IMG/VR virus record: IMGVR_UViG_3300043122_000093
Location: 1 to 56,349 of that record
Strand: one strand, 5' to 3'
DNA length: 56,349 nucleotides
Origin: a virus
Positions 17,817 to 26,402 of this stretch are shown piece by piece. How positions within the stretch are numbered: the first letter of the stretch is position 1; every line of letters starts with the position of its first letter. Below the pieces are notes generated by a model. It did no database searches. It worked only from the letters and a program-made list of their open reading frames with translations, and was not told where the DNA came from. The translations under genes and the position numbers were made by a program.

Positions 17817-18146
17817 TTACTGTTGGGGAAACACCGGCAACATCCCAACAAACTCATCTTCATCCGGCGGATCAATTATCCCTGTTGCTACATCATGCAT
17901 GATCTGACGTGCAGATTCCCACACTGATACGTTCCATGCCCACACATCGTTGCAGAACTGGTAGTGAGTGTAAGTGTTATCATCTGCATAGTTTTTGCAG
18001 GAGTGAACATCGCGGAATGCTGTACCGTTGGCTTTGTTATAGGCGTCCACCTCTGCCTGTATCAGCTCAGTGACCAGCTGCTCGTACTTCCACAATTTGT
18101 TGCTGTTGCTTAGGTCAATCTGTTGCGTGAAGCTGTAGAGGTTCAA
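17817..18146 (-). CDS. tail-fibre-associated protein fragment (mosaic 5' end)
   Basis: 109-aa ORF from TTG at 18146; no ATG or good Shine-Dalgarno is present. The segment is more GC-rich than its neighbours. Its C-terminus (VWESARQIMHDV...EDEFVGMLPVF) is clearly related to a remnant at 40670-40790 (VVWEAARNILADV...EEEFVGMLPVF), which lies in the fibre cassette. The first codons overlap the holin's last 10 codons in another frame, so the 5' end looks like a recombination joint that removed the original start. Probably a small fibre-associated or assembly protein; whether it is still made is unclear. Confidence 0.5.
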   Translation of the reverse strand: MNLYSFTQQIDLSNSNKLWKYEQLVTELIQAEVDAYNKANGTAFRDVHSCKNYADDNTYTHYQFCNDVWAWNVSVWESARQIMHDVATGIIDPPDEDEFVGMLPVFPQQ

Positions 18147-18468
18147 TTAAAGGCATAATAGCATCTAGTTGAGAGGGTTCCTGAAAAAAGGCCCCTACAC
18201 GCCCAATCATTGGGAATATTACATAGTTAAGAAAAATCATAAATAAACCACCATACACTACGCTTGGTCTTGCACGCTTAGTAAATTTATCTTTTTGCTT
18301 TAGCTCCTCTACCATTATTTCTGATTTAGCTTGGTCTCTGATAGCTACTTCTTGTGAGATTGCTGCCGCCATCTTTGCTTTTTGTTCTGGAGAAGCATCG
18401 GGCGGGAAAAACCTATCTACTAGATTTTCTGCGAAAGATGCTATGCCCCCTAGTCCTGTTAAATCCAT
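18115..18468 (-). CDS. holin, 3TM-type
   Basis: 117-aa protein. The N-terminal part carries an amphipathic helix and PPDASPEQKAKM; then RPSVVYGGLFMIFLNYVIFPMIG (~72-94) forms a hydrophobic hairpin-like segment. This layout (acid/Lys-rich helical front, R-P-S-V membrane stretch) fits the holin family 'Holin of 3TMs'. It would form the lesion that starts lysis. The final ten residues are encoded by sequence shared with the foreign-looking downstream segment, so the natural C-terminus may have been replaced. AGGAG upstream of ATG. Confidence 0.7.
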   Translation of the reverse strand: MDLTGLGGIASFAENLVDRFFPPDASPEQKAKMAAAISQEVAIRDQAKSEIMVEELKQKDKFTKRARPSVVYGGLFMIFLNYVIFPMIGRVGAFFQEPSQLDAIMPLIEPLQLHATD

Positions 18469-18480
18469 ATTAACTCCTGA

Positions 18481-18555
18481 CTAAATATATAATAAGCTTA
18501 AAGTTTCAAACTTATCCTGAGATGCACTGTCTATTTTTGCTACTAAATAGTGCAT
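18481..18555 (-). CDS. possible 24-aa leader peptide before holin
   Basis: ATG at 18555 preceded by TTAGGAG at a good distance, TAG at 18481, 24 codons (MHYLVAKIDS...), ending 13 bases before the holin start. It could be a leader peptide tuning holin translation. Small size makes chance likely. Confidence 0.35.
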   Translation of the reverse strand: MHYLVAKIDSASQDKFETLSLLYI

Positions 18556-18593
18556 ATGCAGCTCCTAAGTTTCTTACCTTATAAAAGGTAGCC

Positions 18594-19610
18594 TTACATT
18601 CTGTTGCCTAAGAGTTTTATCTCATAGTCGGTAAGAGCAGATGAGTAAAGTGCGAAAGCTCTAAATACTCCATTAAAGAAGTTAGATAATACCCCATCAA
18701 TATAGCCAGCTCCTAACTTTAAAGAGCCATTAGCTGAAGACAATTCAGAGTTATATACACCTATATCATTAGCAATCTGTCGTCCATAAGATAGTATTTG
18801 ATGGTTGGTTCCTGTATACCGCATAGCAATCATAAAAGGGAACCCTCGGCCTACATTAGCTACCGTGGCGGGGTTTTCCATAATATTAAATGATATACTA
18901 CCAGAGCCATCTTCAATCTGTAGATCTAATAGAGGCGAAGTACTAGTTTCGGAATCTGCATCCATACCTGCGATAGCTCTTATTGAAGAAACATCAAAAA
19001 CCGAGCCAGAAAAAAGCATTGTCCATGCTGGGGAGGGTAAGGATATGACTGGGGTGTCTATATAGTCATCAACCCCATCAAATTTTATCCCGCATAGAGT
19101 AGGAATAGCACCGTAAATAGTGCCGTCATTTACTCCAGTAGAGTCCACTACAGTAGTACCATTTATACCCTGTATAAAATCATACTCTATAACTAAACTA
19201 TCAAGACTCGGGGATACAAAACCTCCCAAATTACCAACCCATACATTATTATTTAGGGTATTATCGATACAAACCCACTCTTCTCCTGTAGTGGTATTTA
19301 ATTCCTTAGCTCCAATAGAGGGAGGATTATAGTCAATTGTTGGGTCAATACTCTGCTGCACAGGAAATCTGAAGTCATTGCCTTCCGCCACTGTCTCAGC
19401 ATCCGAACCGAAAGGTTTGTTGAAGGCAGAAGCTTTCTCAAACGCTGGCTCCGCATTTATAGTAGCAGGGGTTATGTTATGCGGATTGGATGCCTCTTTA
19501 TGGTCTTGAACCTCAGTGTTAATATTTATGAAATTATTATCTACTTCTGTATTTGTTAATGGAGCACCCTTAGCAGTAGTGCCTGTCTCTCTAGTAATTA
19601 TAGTAGCCAT
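18594..19610 (-). CDS. tail receptor-binding protein with lectin-like (ConA/laminin-G) domain
   Basis: 338-aa tail protein. The N-terminus (NTEVDNNFININTEV, then NPHNI) is a trimerising fibre start seen in many phage appendage proteins. The C-terminal ~200 residues look like a concanavalin-A-like jelly roll: FDGVDDYIDTP, WTMLFSGSV, a beta-rich stretch, then FNGVFRAFALYSSALTDYEI, the classic last strand and helix of LamG-like domains. It probably binds a surface glycan. It follows the tail tip genes, the usual position of receptor-binding proteins. GGAG upstream of ATG. Confidence 0.75.
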   Translation of the reverse strand: MATIITRETGTTAKGAPLTNTEVDNNFININTEVQDHKEASNPHNITPATINAEPAFEKASAFNKPFGSDAETVAEGNDFRFPVQQSIDPTIDYNPPSIGAKELNTTTGEEWVCIDNTLNNNVWVGNLGGFVSPSLDSLVIEYDFIQGINGTTVVDSTGVNDGTIYGAIPTLCGIKFDGVDDYIDTPVISLPSPAWTMLFSGSVFDVSSIRAIAGMDADSETSTSPLLDLQIEDGSGSISFNIMENPATVANVGRGFPFMIAMRYTGTNHQILSYGRQIANDIGVYNSELSSANGSLKLGAGYIDGVLSNFFNGVFRAFALYSSALTDYEIKLLGNRM

Positions 19611-19619
19611 GCTTTCTCC

Positions 19620-19937
19620 TTATGAAATATCCAATACACGTTCTGTATAGTCATTAGTCTCAAAGTACGTATAAGTATCTGTATACCAAGTTAATATAAT
19701 AAAAACTTCCGAACCAAACGAACTAATATTGTTTGAAACTGCTTCAATAGTATAATAATTACTAAAGTCTCCAATACTAACATCTGTATCTTCGAAGCTG
19801 AAGGGGGCTTCTACTATAGTGGCAACAGGAGTACCTGGAGCGCTAGTATCAATACTATCACTCGATTTATATATATTGTATTCTGCCCCTCCTAAATTTG
19901 TATCCTCAAAATTTATAGTTATCTTTGGTGTAGGCAT
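19620..19937 (-). CDS. small beta-rich tail protein
   Basis: 105-aa protein with alternating strands (PKITINFEDTN, AEYNIYKSSDSID, NYYTIEAVSNN, EVFIILTWYTD), compatible with a fibronectin type III-like fold. It lies between the hub and the lectin-like protein, so it may decorate the tail tip or attach the receptor-binding protein. Not a recognised family. Confidence 0.6.
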   Translation of the reverse strand: MPTPKITINFEDTNLGGAEYNIYKSSDSIDTSAPGTPVATIVEAPFSFEDTDVSIGDFSNYYTIEAVSNNISSFGSEVFIILTWYTDTYTYFETNDYTERVLDIS

Positions 19938-19939
19938 AA

Positions 19940-22363
19940 TTACTCCGTATATGAGATTGTTACGTTGCCGGCTGGATTAATAGGTCTGTAGAACAAAATT
20001 GAAGGAGTTTGCAAATTCTTAACTCCCGACCTATCTGCCTCAATAGTAAATTTAAAATAGCCCGCAGTTGTATAACCAGATACCAGCGCTTCCGTGACCT
20101 CATATGAAGTACCTGTAGTCGTGCCAGAATCTACGGTTCCCAACAGTGTATCATTAGCATCATAAGCTTGTAAAGTATAGTTATATACTACTCCTGCTTC
20201 TAAATCCGTAGAATCTTCATCCCATGTTAGGGGGCGCTCTATCTCAGTTAATCTATTTCTATGTGACCAAGTTACATTAATAGGCCAACTAAAAAATCCA
20301 GCTAGATCATCTAACATACCAGCTACTCTGAGATTAGCTGGGCGCAGAGGTTTATAATGCCTAGCAGAGGTTACTAAAGTCTGTTCTGGGGCATCTTCTG
20401 GCTCTAAAGTATCTGCAATAGCTATAGTACCTATTTTTAGGTACGCAGTACTTCCTACTGAGAAAGCTCTATTATACACACCCAACCCATTTTTCCCAAA
20501 TAGTATTACTACAGTGTCTTTGGGATGATTTTTTGGGACAGTATCAAATAGTCCTCGTTCTACAACGATCGAAGAGCTTAATACTGACTTTAATAGTACT
20601 ATCTCTGAGCCTCCTATCAAGGCATATGTGTCAGGTACAATACTATTGGGCTGATTTAACCAAGTTATATCCATATTAGAGGTAGACTTATAGACATCAA
20701 AATTTAACTTACATCTAAAACTTTGAGAAGCATATACTGAATCAGAATAACTGCCTTGAGGATTTTTGAATACTGGATCTATTGAAATCGTATCCTGTGT
20801 AGAGGGGACTCCTGCACACATTACGTAACTTTGAGTGGGAGTAACACTATCAGAAACTGGTGTGCCTAATCTACTACCTATAATAAACTTAGGCATATCT
20901 TCTAGTATATGAACGCTACAAGGAGCGGCATCTTGAGAAGGAGGCTGAAATATTGCCTGCCCAGTCTGAGAATACACAGCAGAAGAGTTAGAAAATACAT
21001 CTTCTATACACTCTAATCTCAGTTTGGAGTCGGATAAATCTCCATATTTAATAGAAACGACCCTAAGCACTATTTGATCAATACCATATCTAGGCCATGA
21101 CATTAATATTGGGTCTCCAATAGATACCCTCATGCCGTCTAGGTTAGTTTCTAAAGTGGCTGTTGCTAAGTTAGTAGATAAGGACTGTAAATCTCTGCTT
21201 AATAATTTTTCAGCGGTATCCTTATGTGCTACAAGTGGGTATTCTAAGGTTTTAGAGATAGTGCGTCCAGCTTGTGCAACTAGTGCAATGTCAGAACGTG
21301 TTAAAGAAGACTTTTCTCCAGTGTCACTATCCCAGAATTTAATTGTAAGAGTGTTAGGAGACTCCTCATATGTATTACGCTTAAAAGATTTTACTTCAAT
21401 TATGTTATCTTCGTCAAAGACAGGTAGGTTGTCTATATCAAAGTCATCACGTATCAGTTTTAGTCTCAACTTACCGGTATGAATATCAGAAAATAGAAAG
21501 GCATCTATATGATTAAGTAGATCTTTTATAAACTCTCCTATTTCTGCCTCTTGAGTCCACAGTGCACACATCCCAAAATTTTCAGAAGCTAATACTGAGT
21601 TTGCTGAATTAAAAGAAGCTACGTCTATATCATCTAATGTATACCCCAGCCCCCACTTTTCATTTAATATTATCTCTGCCAATAAGTTGGCTGGATTCAT
21701 TGCTTGGATACCATTGGGGAGGGTTATTACAGGGTTATTAAGGCCAGACCTATAATATATATTTCTGCCCCAAGCATGCCAAGGTCTTATCATATCACTA
21801 TCCCCTACCCAAACATGTTCTAGTACTAGGGAAGCGACTCCTCTAAATGCAGGAATTCCGCCAGACCATGTGGTTGGAAGTTTACTAGCTAGGTAAGCAT
21901 TAGGCATTTGATTGGGGTTTCCATCATGGAATCTAAAAGTGCCCCCAATACCCCCGCCGGCATAAAAACCCCCAAAAAATGAGCTTCGCCACACATGTGC
22001 TGAAGTATCTGTGCCTATCCCATCCCCATAAGGGTCTCCCCAAAGAGCTCTACCATCTACCTCAATAGCTAGAAGTCTTTGCATATCATGACAGAGCGCT
22101 AAATGCATCCCTAGATAGTAGTTATAACCAACTGTTTGGTCTTCTTTCTCTTTTTCATAAACTCGTAAGTCCCCATACCACACAACATTAGGAGAGGTTA
22201 CCTTTTTAGTACCAAATAAAACAGGAATTTCTTTTCCAATTTCCGCCGTTGGTATATCTAATTGATCTAGCGATTTAGCAGCCATATGCACGCTAGCAGA
22301 AGGGGCTAGTATTAGAGTTGCTATGACTGCTATGATTACTACTATAAGTAAGCCTAGACCCAT
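19940..22363 (-). CDS. tail tip/hub protein (J-like, GTA-type putative phage tail protein)
   Basis: 807-aa protein. It opens with a very hydrophobic helix (GLGLLIVVIIAVIATLILA, residues 2-20), typical of this tail-hub family, followed by AEIGKEIPVLFGTKKV and VVWYGDLR, hallmarks of the domain shared with lambda gpJ-like and gene-transfer-agent hub proteins. The middle is alpha/beta (NPANLLAEIILNEKWGLGY). The C-terminal ~130 residues look like fibronectin type III modules (RPANLRVAGML..., YNYTLQAYDANDTLL). It should cap the tail tube and carry the receptor-binding proteins. 3 bases from the gpL-like gene upstream. Confidence 0.82.
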   Translation of the reverse strand: MGLGLLIVVIIAVIATLILAPSASVHMAAKSLDQLDIPTAEIGKEIPVLFGTKKVTSPNVVWYGDLRVYEKEKEDQTVGYNYYLGMHLALCHDMQRLLAIEVDGRALWGDPYGDGIGTDTSAHVWRSSFFGGFYAGGGIGGTFRFHDGNPNQMPNAYLASKLPTTWSGGIPAFRGVASLVLEHVWVGDSDMIRPWHAWGRNIYYRSGLNNPVITLPNGIQAMNPANLLAEIILNEKWGLGYTLDDIDVASFNSANSVLASENFGMCALWTQEAEIGEFIKDLLNHIDAFLFSDIHTGKLRLKLIRDDFDIDNLPVFDEDNIIEVKSFKRNTYEESPNTLTIKFWDSDTGEKSSLTRSDIALVAQAGRTISKTLEYPLVAHKDTAEKLLSRDLQSLSTNLATATLETNLDGMRVSIGDPILMSWPRYGIDQIVLRVVSIKYGDLSDSKLRLECIEDVFSNSSAVYSQTGQAIFQPPSQDAAPCSVHILEDMPKFIIGSRLGTPVSDSVTPTQSYVMCAGVPSTQDTISIDPVFKNPQGSYSDSVYASQSFRCKLNFDVYKSTSNMDITWLNQPNSIVPDTYALIGGSEIVLLKSVLSSSIVVERGLFDTVPKNHPKDTVVILFGKNGLGVYNRAFSVGSTAYLKIGTIAIADTLEPEDAPEQTLVTSARHYKPLRPANLRVAGMLDDLAGFFSWPINVTWSHRNRLTEIERPLTWDEDSTDLEAGVVYNYTLQAYDANDTLLGTVDSGTTTGTSYEVTEALVSGYTTAGYFKFTIEADRSGVKNLQTPSILFYRPINPAGNVTISYTE

Positions 22364-22366
22364 AAG

Positions 22367-23182
22367 TTATCTCCTAATTGATGAGAGGAAAGGGTTTTTA
22401 TTCGGAACCCAGTTAAATGCTAAATAGTTAAGTATATTATTAAACCTGCCCGAGCATGTTTGAGGTGTTTTATCACACCCCGGATATAAAAATATTGTAT
22501 CCCCAAAACTAACATCATACAAGGGTCTTGCTAGGTATAAAGTATTTCCTACATGGTTCGTTATAAACGAAGTTTTGTACTGCAATGGAATTTCTGCAAT
22601 TCCCCCAGTAAAATATCCGTCAGTATAAGTATTTTGTACTTCAATATGAGTATTACTTATTACTGAAGCTATGATTTCTTCTTGCTCAAACTCTACTTTA
22701 CTAACTCCGCAACCTTGCCCATATACTAGGTGTTGGCAAACAAATTCATATCTAATACCTAAGCCTGACATAGAGATAGATGATAAAATAGGTTCACAAT
22801 GGATATCCGCTACAGTATTTTTAGGTTCTACAGATACAATTCTTCCTTTCCACATAACTAAAGCTTCCGAGATATTATTAGTTCTATGTAGCTTCTTTAT
22901 AGTAAGGGTGGTGCGCATTTCAGGGGTAAAATGTAGTAATTCATTAACTAATGTGTTAGATATTGGAAGTGTAATAGTTATAGGTACCTTAAGTACATCA
23001 TCAGTAGTATCAATCTTACTTCTGGAAATAGGCTCGGCTTCATAAAAATCATTACTCCCTACGGGGGTAAATCCTTCTCTAGCTGAAGTTATCTTATATC
23101 TCCATAGGTCTGAGCGACTAAACTCATATAGTTCTACCGGTTCTCCACTATGTACACTATACTCATCAGATGCAAAGCTCAT
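22367..23182 (-). CDS. tail tip protein, lambda gpL / BR0599-like with four conserved cysteines
   Basis: 271-aa protein. The C-terminal domain holds CQHLVYGQGC (C149, C158) and CDKTPQTC (C236, C243) followed by RFNNILNYLAFNWVPNKNPF, the family signature (RF.N...F.G....P..NPF). The 9- and 7-residue Cys spacings match my recollection of the Fe-S cluster ligands of lambda gpL. It would sit at the tail tip between the distal tail protein and the hub. Its stop is 3 bases before the hub start and its ATG overlaps the upstream gene's stop by 1 base. Confidence 0.78.
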   Translation of the reverse strand: MSFASDEYSVHSGEPVELYEFSRSDLWRYKITSAREGFTPVGSNDFYEAEPISRSKIDTTDDVLKVPITITLPISNTLVNELLHFTPEMRTTLTIKKLHRTNNISEALVMWKGRIVSVEPKNTVADIHCEPILSSISMSGLGIRYEFVCQHLVYGQGCGVSKVEFEQEEIIASVISNTHIEVQNTYTDGYFTGGIAEIPLQYKTSFITNHVGNTLYLARPLYDVSFGDTIFLYPGCDKTPQTCSGRFNNILNYLAFNWVPNKNPFLSSIRR

Positions 23183-25050
23183 TATTCAGGTACCTCCATT
23201 ATCTCTATTGAAACTTCCGCTACGTTACTATTCTCATATTTAAATTTTATTTTATCAGAGTTTAACCTTACAAAATCCAATACACAAACCATGTAGATGG
23301 TTTCTGGATTTGTATCTTTAGTTAAAGCAGTCTCTAAGAAAAGCTGTTCCTCAGTTTCTGAATTAATATCTATAGAAGTAACAGTATTAAACTGATAAGA
23401 CCCGTCTTTATACCCAATAAGAATATGCGTAAGGCCTCCTTGTAACTTAGATACATCTATTGCTCTTATATTAAGAGAAGTTTCCCCTGAAATGTGATAC
23501 CCAGTTACAATAAAATCCTTATTCCAAGTAGGTAAGAAGAAAGGTTTTTGTTTTCCTCTTAAGCTAAATAACCAAGATTTCCAATCCCAAATATCCTTCT
23601 TATTAGTAAGAAGTTTTTGTAGAACTCTGGTCTTATAAGGGAAATCTTGTGCAGTATCGTAAACAATTCTACCTTGCTCATTATCTACCTTTGTATGGAA
23701 TATTTTTAATTTTTCATTCCAAGAAGAAGTAGTTGCTGTGCTGTCTAATAGGACTTGGTATCCCTTGTATACTGGGAAAGAGATCAGTCTTGGTCTATCA
23801 TCCAAGTCTAAGGGAACGAACTCAACCTTAACTTCAGACCAGTCCCGCAAAGTACCACGAGAAGTTTTAATCCCTTCGGGTATATTAGCAGCTCTTACAG
23901 GAAATAATAAAGCATTACTCCAAGATAGAGCAGTAGCAGGGAATATTGATATAGAAGTAGACGTAACCTCAGTAACTTGGTATGCCACCATCTTAGACTC
24001 ATTTTCATATAAAGCTATATTAGAAGATTCTTTTATCCAAGTCCTATCTAAGTCCAGAGATACATTAATCGTCATATCTCCAGAACCAACATTTACAGTA
24101 TAAAATTCGTTCCATACCGGGAAAGACCAAGTATTTATGCCCCAATTACGAATTTTATTACTAATATTCATTAATTGGTCTGCATGAACAGTGTGAGTAA
24201 ACTCGATTATCTCCCTAGGCTTATCTCGCAGGGCAACCCGCTGCTCTCCTTTTCGAGTTTTCATTACATCTGTTTTCCACTCAAATTGTTCTGAAAATTT
24301 TCTATTAGGTTGAAATTTCCATAATACTGAGCGACTACCAGAAAACCCTAATATAGAACTGGTGTCGTTATCATATACTAAAGTATATGATCCATTAATA
24401 GTACTAGGGCCATCACTTGTTGCTACAAAAACAGGATTAATTGAGCGTAAGAATGGCAATACTTGAGGTATATTTACCCCATAGAACTGTGTACCTTCAG
24501 CTCCGTCAGCCTGAATCTCAACTACTGATACATCCTCAAAATAGGCGTTCCAAAGCTCTAAATCATAGGTAGCATCATTAATGATAGTGCCAAGAGAGAT
24601 ATTGGAAGGAATTAGATGAACTCTATAATAGAAATCATCCATAAAAGAAATAGCTTTTTCAGCATTGACCGTAGGATGGGCATACCCCCTATCCCACAGC
24701 TCATCTTTTGAATAGGTTCCAGTGAGTACTTCCATACTAGGAACATAAATATCTGAGTAGTTATATTCCTTAGTTAGAGGTAAAAGATCACTATTTGAAA
24801 AAGTTTCAGGCGGTTGAACTGGGGAAATAGCTATATAGGCTATCCCATTATTATACCTAGTGTTTACTACAGCGGTAGCAGAACCGTAAGTAATTACCGT
24901 TTCTGATGATAGCTCTGTCTTATCAATGGTAGGGGTAGGGCTCCCTGAATTGAAGGCAAGTACTGTTTCTGTGGGTTCTTGTGTTATAGGGGTACGCAAT
25001 ACAGAGCCAAAACTTACCACAACAGGTCTAGCGGTTAAGGCGTCAGCCAT
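23182..25050 (-). CDS. tail tip structural protein (distal-tail-like)
   Basis: 622-aa beta-rich virion protein just before the gpL-like gene, so by position the lambda gpM / distal tail counterpart. Several segments resemble each other (INTWSFPVWNEFYTVNVGSG at ~300-320 and KPFFLPTWNKDFIVTGYH at ~525-542), indicating an internal duplication of a beta-sandwich; each has a W-N-x-(F/D)-(Y/F) core. C-terminus VSIEIMEVPE is typical of tail tip proteins. GGAGG upstream of ATG. Confidence 0.7.
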   Translation of the reverse strand: MADALTARPVVVSFGSVLRTPITQEPTETVLAFNSGSPTPTIDKTELSSETVITYGSATAVVNTRYNNGIAYIAISPVQPPETFSNSDLLPLTKEYNYSDIYVPSMEVLTGTYSKDELWDRGYAHPTVNAEKAISFMDDFYYRVHLIPSNISLGTIINDATYDLELWNAYFEDVSVVEIQADGAEGTQFYGVNIPQVLPFLRSINPVFVATSDGPSTINGSYTLVYDNDTSSILGFSGSRSVLWKFQPNRKFSEQFEWKTDVMKTRKGEQRVALRDKPREIIEFTHTVHADQLMNISNKIRNWGINTWSFPVWNEFYTVNVGSGDMTINVSLDLDRTWIKESSNIALYENESKMVAYQVTEVTSTSISIFPATALSWSNALLFPVRAANIPEGIKTSRGTLRDWSEVKVEFVPLDLDDRPRLISFPVYKGYQVLLDSTATTSSWNEKLKIFHTKVDNEQGRIVYDTAQDFPYKTRVLQKLLTNKKDIWDWKSWLFSLRGKQKPFFLPTWNKDFIVTGYHISGETSLNIRAIDVSKLQGGLTHILIGYKDGSYQFNTVTSIDINSETEEQLFLETALTKDTNPETIYMVCVLDFVRLNSDKIKFKYENSNVAEVSIEIMEVPE

Positions 25051-25059
25051 GTTGCCTCC

Positions 25060-25464
25060 TTACGTAACAATTATCGATAAGGCGCCTGGGCTAAAGATAG
25101 GAGCCGGGTCACCTGCCAATATCTCCTTAGAAACCGCCAGTGTGTCTAATATGAGTAGGTTTCCTAGATCATCATAGATGCCGTATCCTAGTACCGTGCC
25201 CCAATCTTCCACAGGAGTGGGGAATATAATAGCAATATCATTAGTAGTGGTTCCGTCCCCACTGACAGGGGCACTCCAATAAGTAGCCCCAGGTCCTGCA
25301 TCTGCTCTAGCGTAGCTAGGGGCGGAAGGCTCCGCACCCCCTACTCCGTCCTCGCCTGGCATGGTCAAAAATAACGCAACCTTTAAGGCTGTAGGTTGAT
25401 GAATAGTACCAGACCTAAATAAAAGTTCTATACATAAATTCTCTAAATAATTTGATGCACTCAT
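25060..25464 (-). CDS. conserved tail-associated beta protein
   Basis: 134-aa protein with features of a widespread phage tail-fibre-associated family: SASNYLENLCIELLF at the start, TALKVALFLTMPGEDG, YARADAG, FPTPVEDWGTVLGYGIYDDLGNLL and a final beta strand after FSPGAL. Such proteins attach to tail tips or fibres. It overlaps the next virion gene by 1 base. Confidence 0.65.
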   Translation of the reverse strand: MSASNYLENLCIELLFRSGTIHQPTALKVALFLTMPGEDGVGGAEPSAPSYARADAGPGATYWSAPVSGDGTTTNDIAIIFPTPVEDWGTVLGYGIYDDLGNLLILDTLAVSKEILAGDPAPIFSPGALSIIVT

Positions 25465-26402
25465 TAGTCCTCCTTAAGGATTGCAACTCCATACGCTCTA
25501 CTATTATAAATTGGAATCATCATCCAATTATCAGAACCGTACGTAACTATATCTCTAGGACTTAGATTATCTATTCTAACTGCCCGTAAATTTGGAACAT
25601 GACCCCCATACTTCCAAGTACCCTCACTAGTCCTGAAGAATATATAGTATGGGAATAACATAGTAGTGCCGTTGAACCTGTTGGGGGTATTACTCAATAA
25701 TTGATGCATGATTGAGTAGCACCGAGTATAGTAGGAACTAGTATCAACGCGCTCCCAACATACCGAACTGGTTGCTGTTCCGCCCCAAGTATTATGTGGA
25801 TAAGATCTAGATACTAGAGACCATCCTTCTGCGTTTGGGGTCTTCATATTCGACTCAAGCATCCGTACCCAGGCCCCATAAAAACCATTAGAGGAAGCGT
25901 ATAGATTCGCATCAAATAAGGCTGAGTTATTATACCGATCTTGGGTATCGTATCTATCACTATCATAATAATCTGTGCAATGCCCAAAAGTAAACTCCCC
26001 GCCTATATAGTTAGCAGGCTTATAAAGTTTACCAAACCCCATAGTAACAAAATCAGTTTCAGTACGCTCCACTACTATATAAATATTATCATTGGTAGAA
26101 TAGGAGAAGAAATGGTACCTATTTAAATTTTGATAATGGTGTGTTCTAGAACCGTATGGGCTAGTAGTAGAAAAATCTGAAGATAAAGATCCTATAATAC
26201 GAAATGCAAATGCGTTAGTGTAAGACGTAGTATTACTGGTGTAAGTATCTTCATTGTACATACGTACATAATACCCGTTCTTACCAATACGAAGCTCTTC
26301 CGATTCATGGAGCAAAACAGTCCACCCATTTGCTTCAACAAAGGCTCTTAAACTATTAAAAAACCCGGGAATATCGCTTATATTATCTGTTTGGTATGCC
26401 AT
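25464..26402 (-). CDS. virion structural protein
   Basis: 312-aa Tyr/Asn/Thr-rich, beta-structured protein of the tail region. The N-terminal ~50 residues (FFNSLRAFVEANGWTVLL...ELRIGKNGYYVRMY) resemble those of the next gene product (LLDRLEVFLTTN...WQLLKKDGTTRYFRAP), and both continue with a beta-rich body, so they look like diverged paralogues. They lie between tape measure and tail tip genes, where minor tail or surface-decorating proteins are common. Exact role unknown. 1-base overlaps on both sides. Confidence 0.65.
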   Translation of the reverse strand: MAYQTDNISDIPGFFNSLRAFVEANGWTVLLHESEELRIGKNGYYVRMYNEDTYTSNTTSYTNAFAFRIIGSLSSDFSTTSPYGSRTHHYQNLNRYHFFSYSTNDNIYIVVERTETDFVTMGFGKLYKPANYIGGEFTFGHCTDYYDSDRYDTQDRYNNSALFDANLYASSNGFYGAWVRMLESNMKTPNAEGWSLVSRSYPHNTWGGTATSSVCWERVDTSSYYTRCYSIMHQLLSNTPNRFNGTTMLFPYYIFFRTSEGTWKYGGHVPNLRAVRIDNLSPRDIVTYGSDNWMMIPIYNSRAYGVAILKED

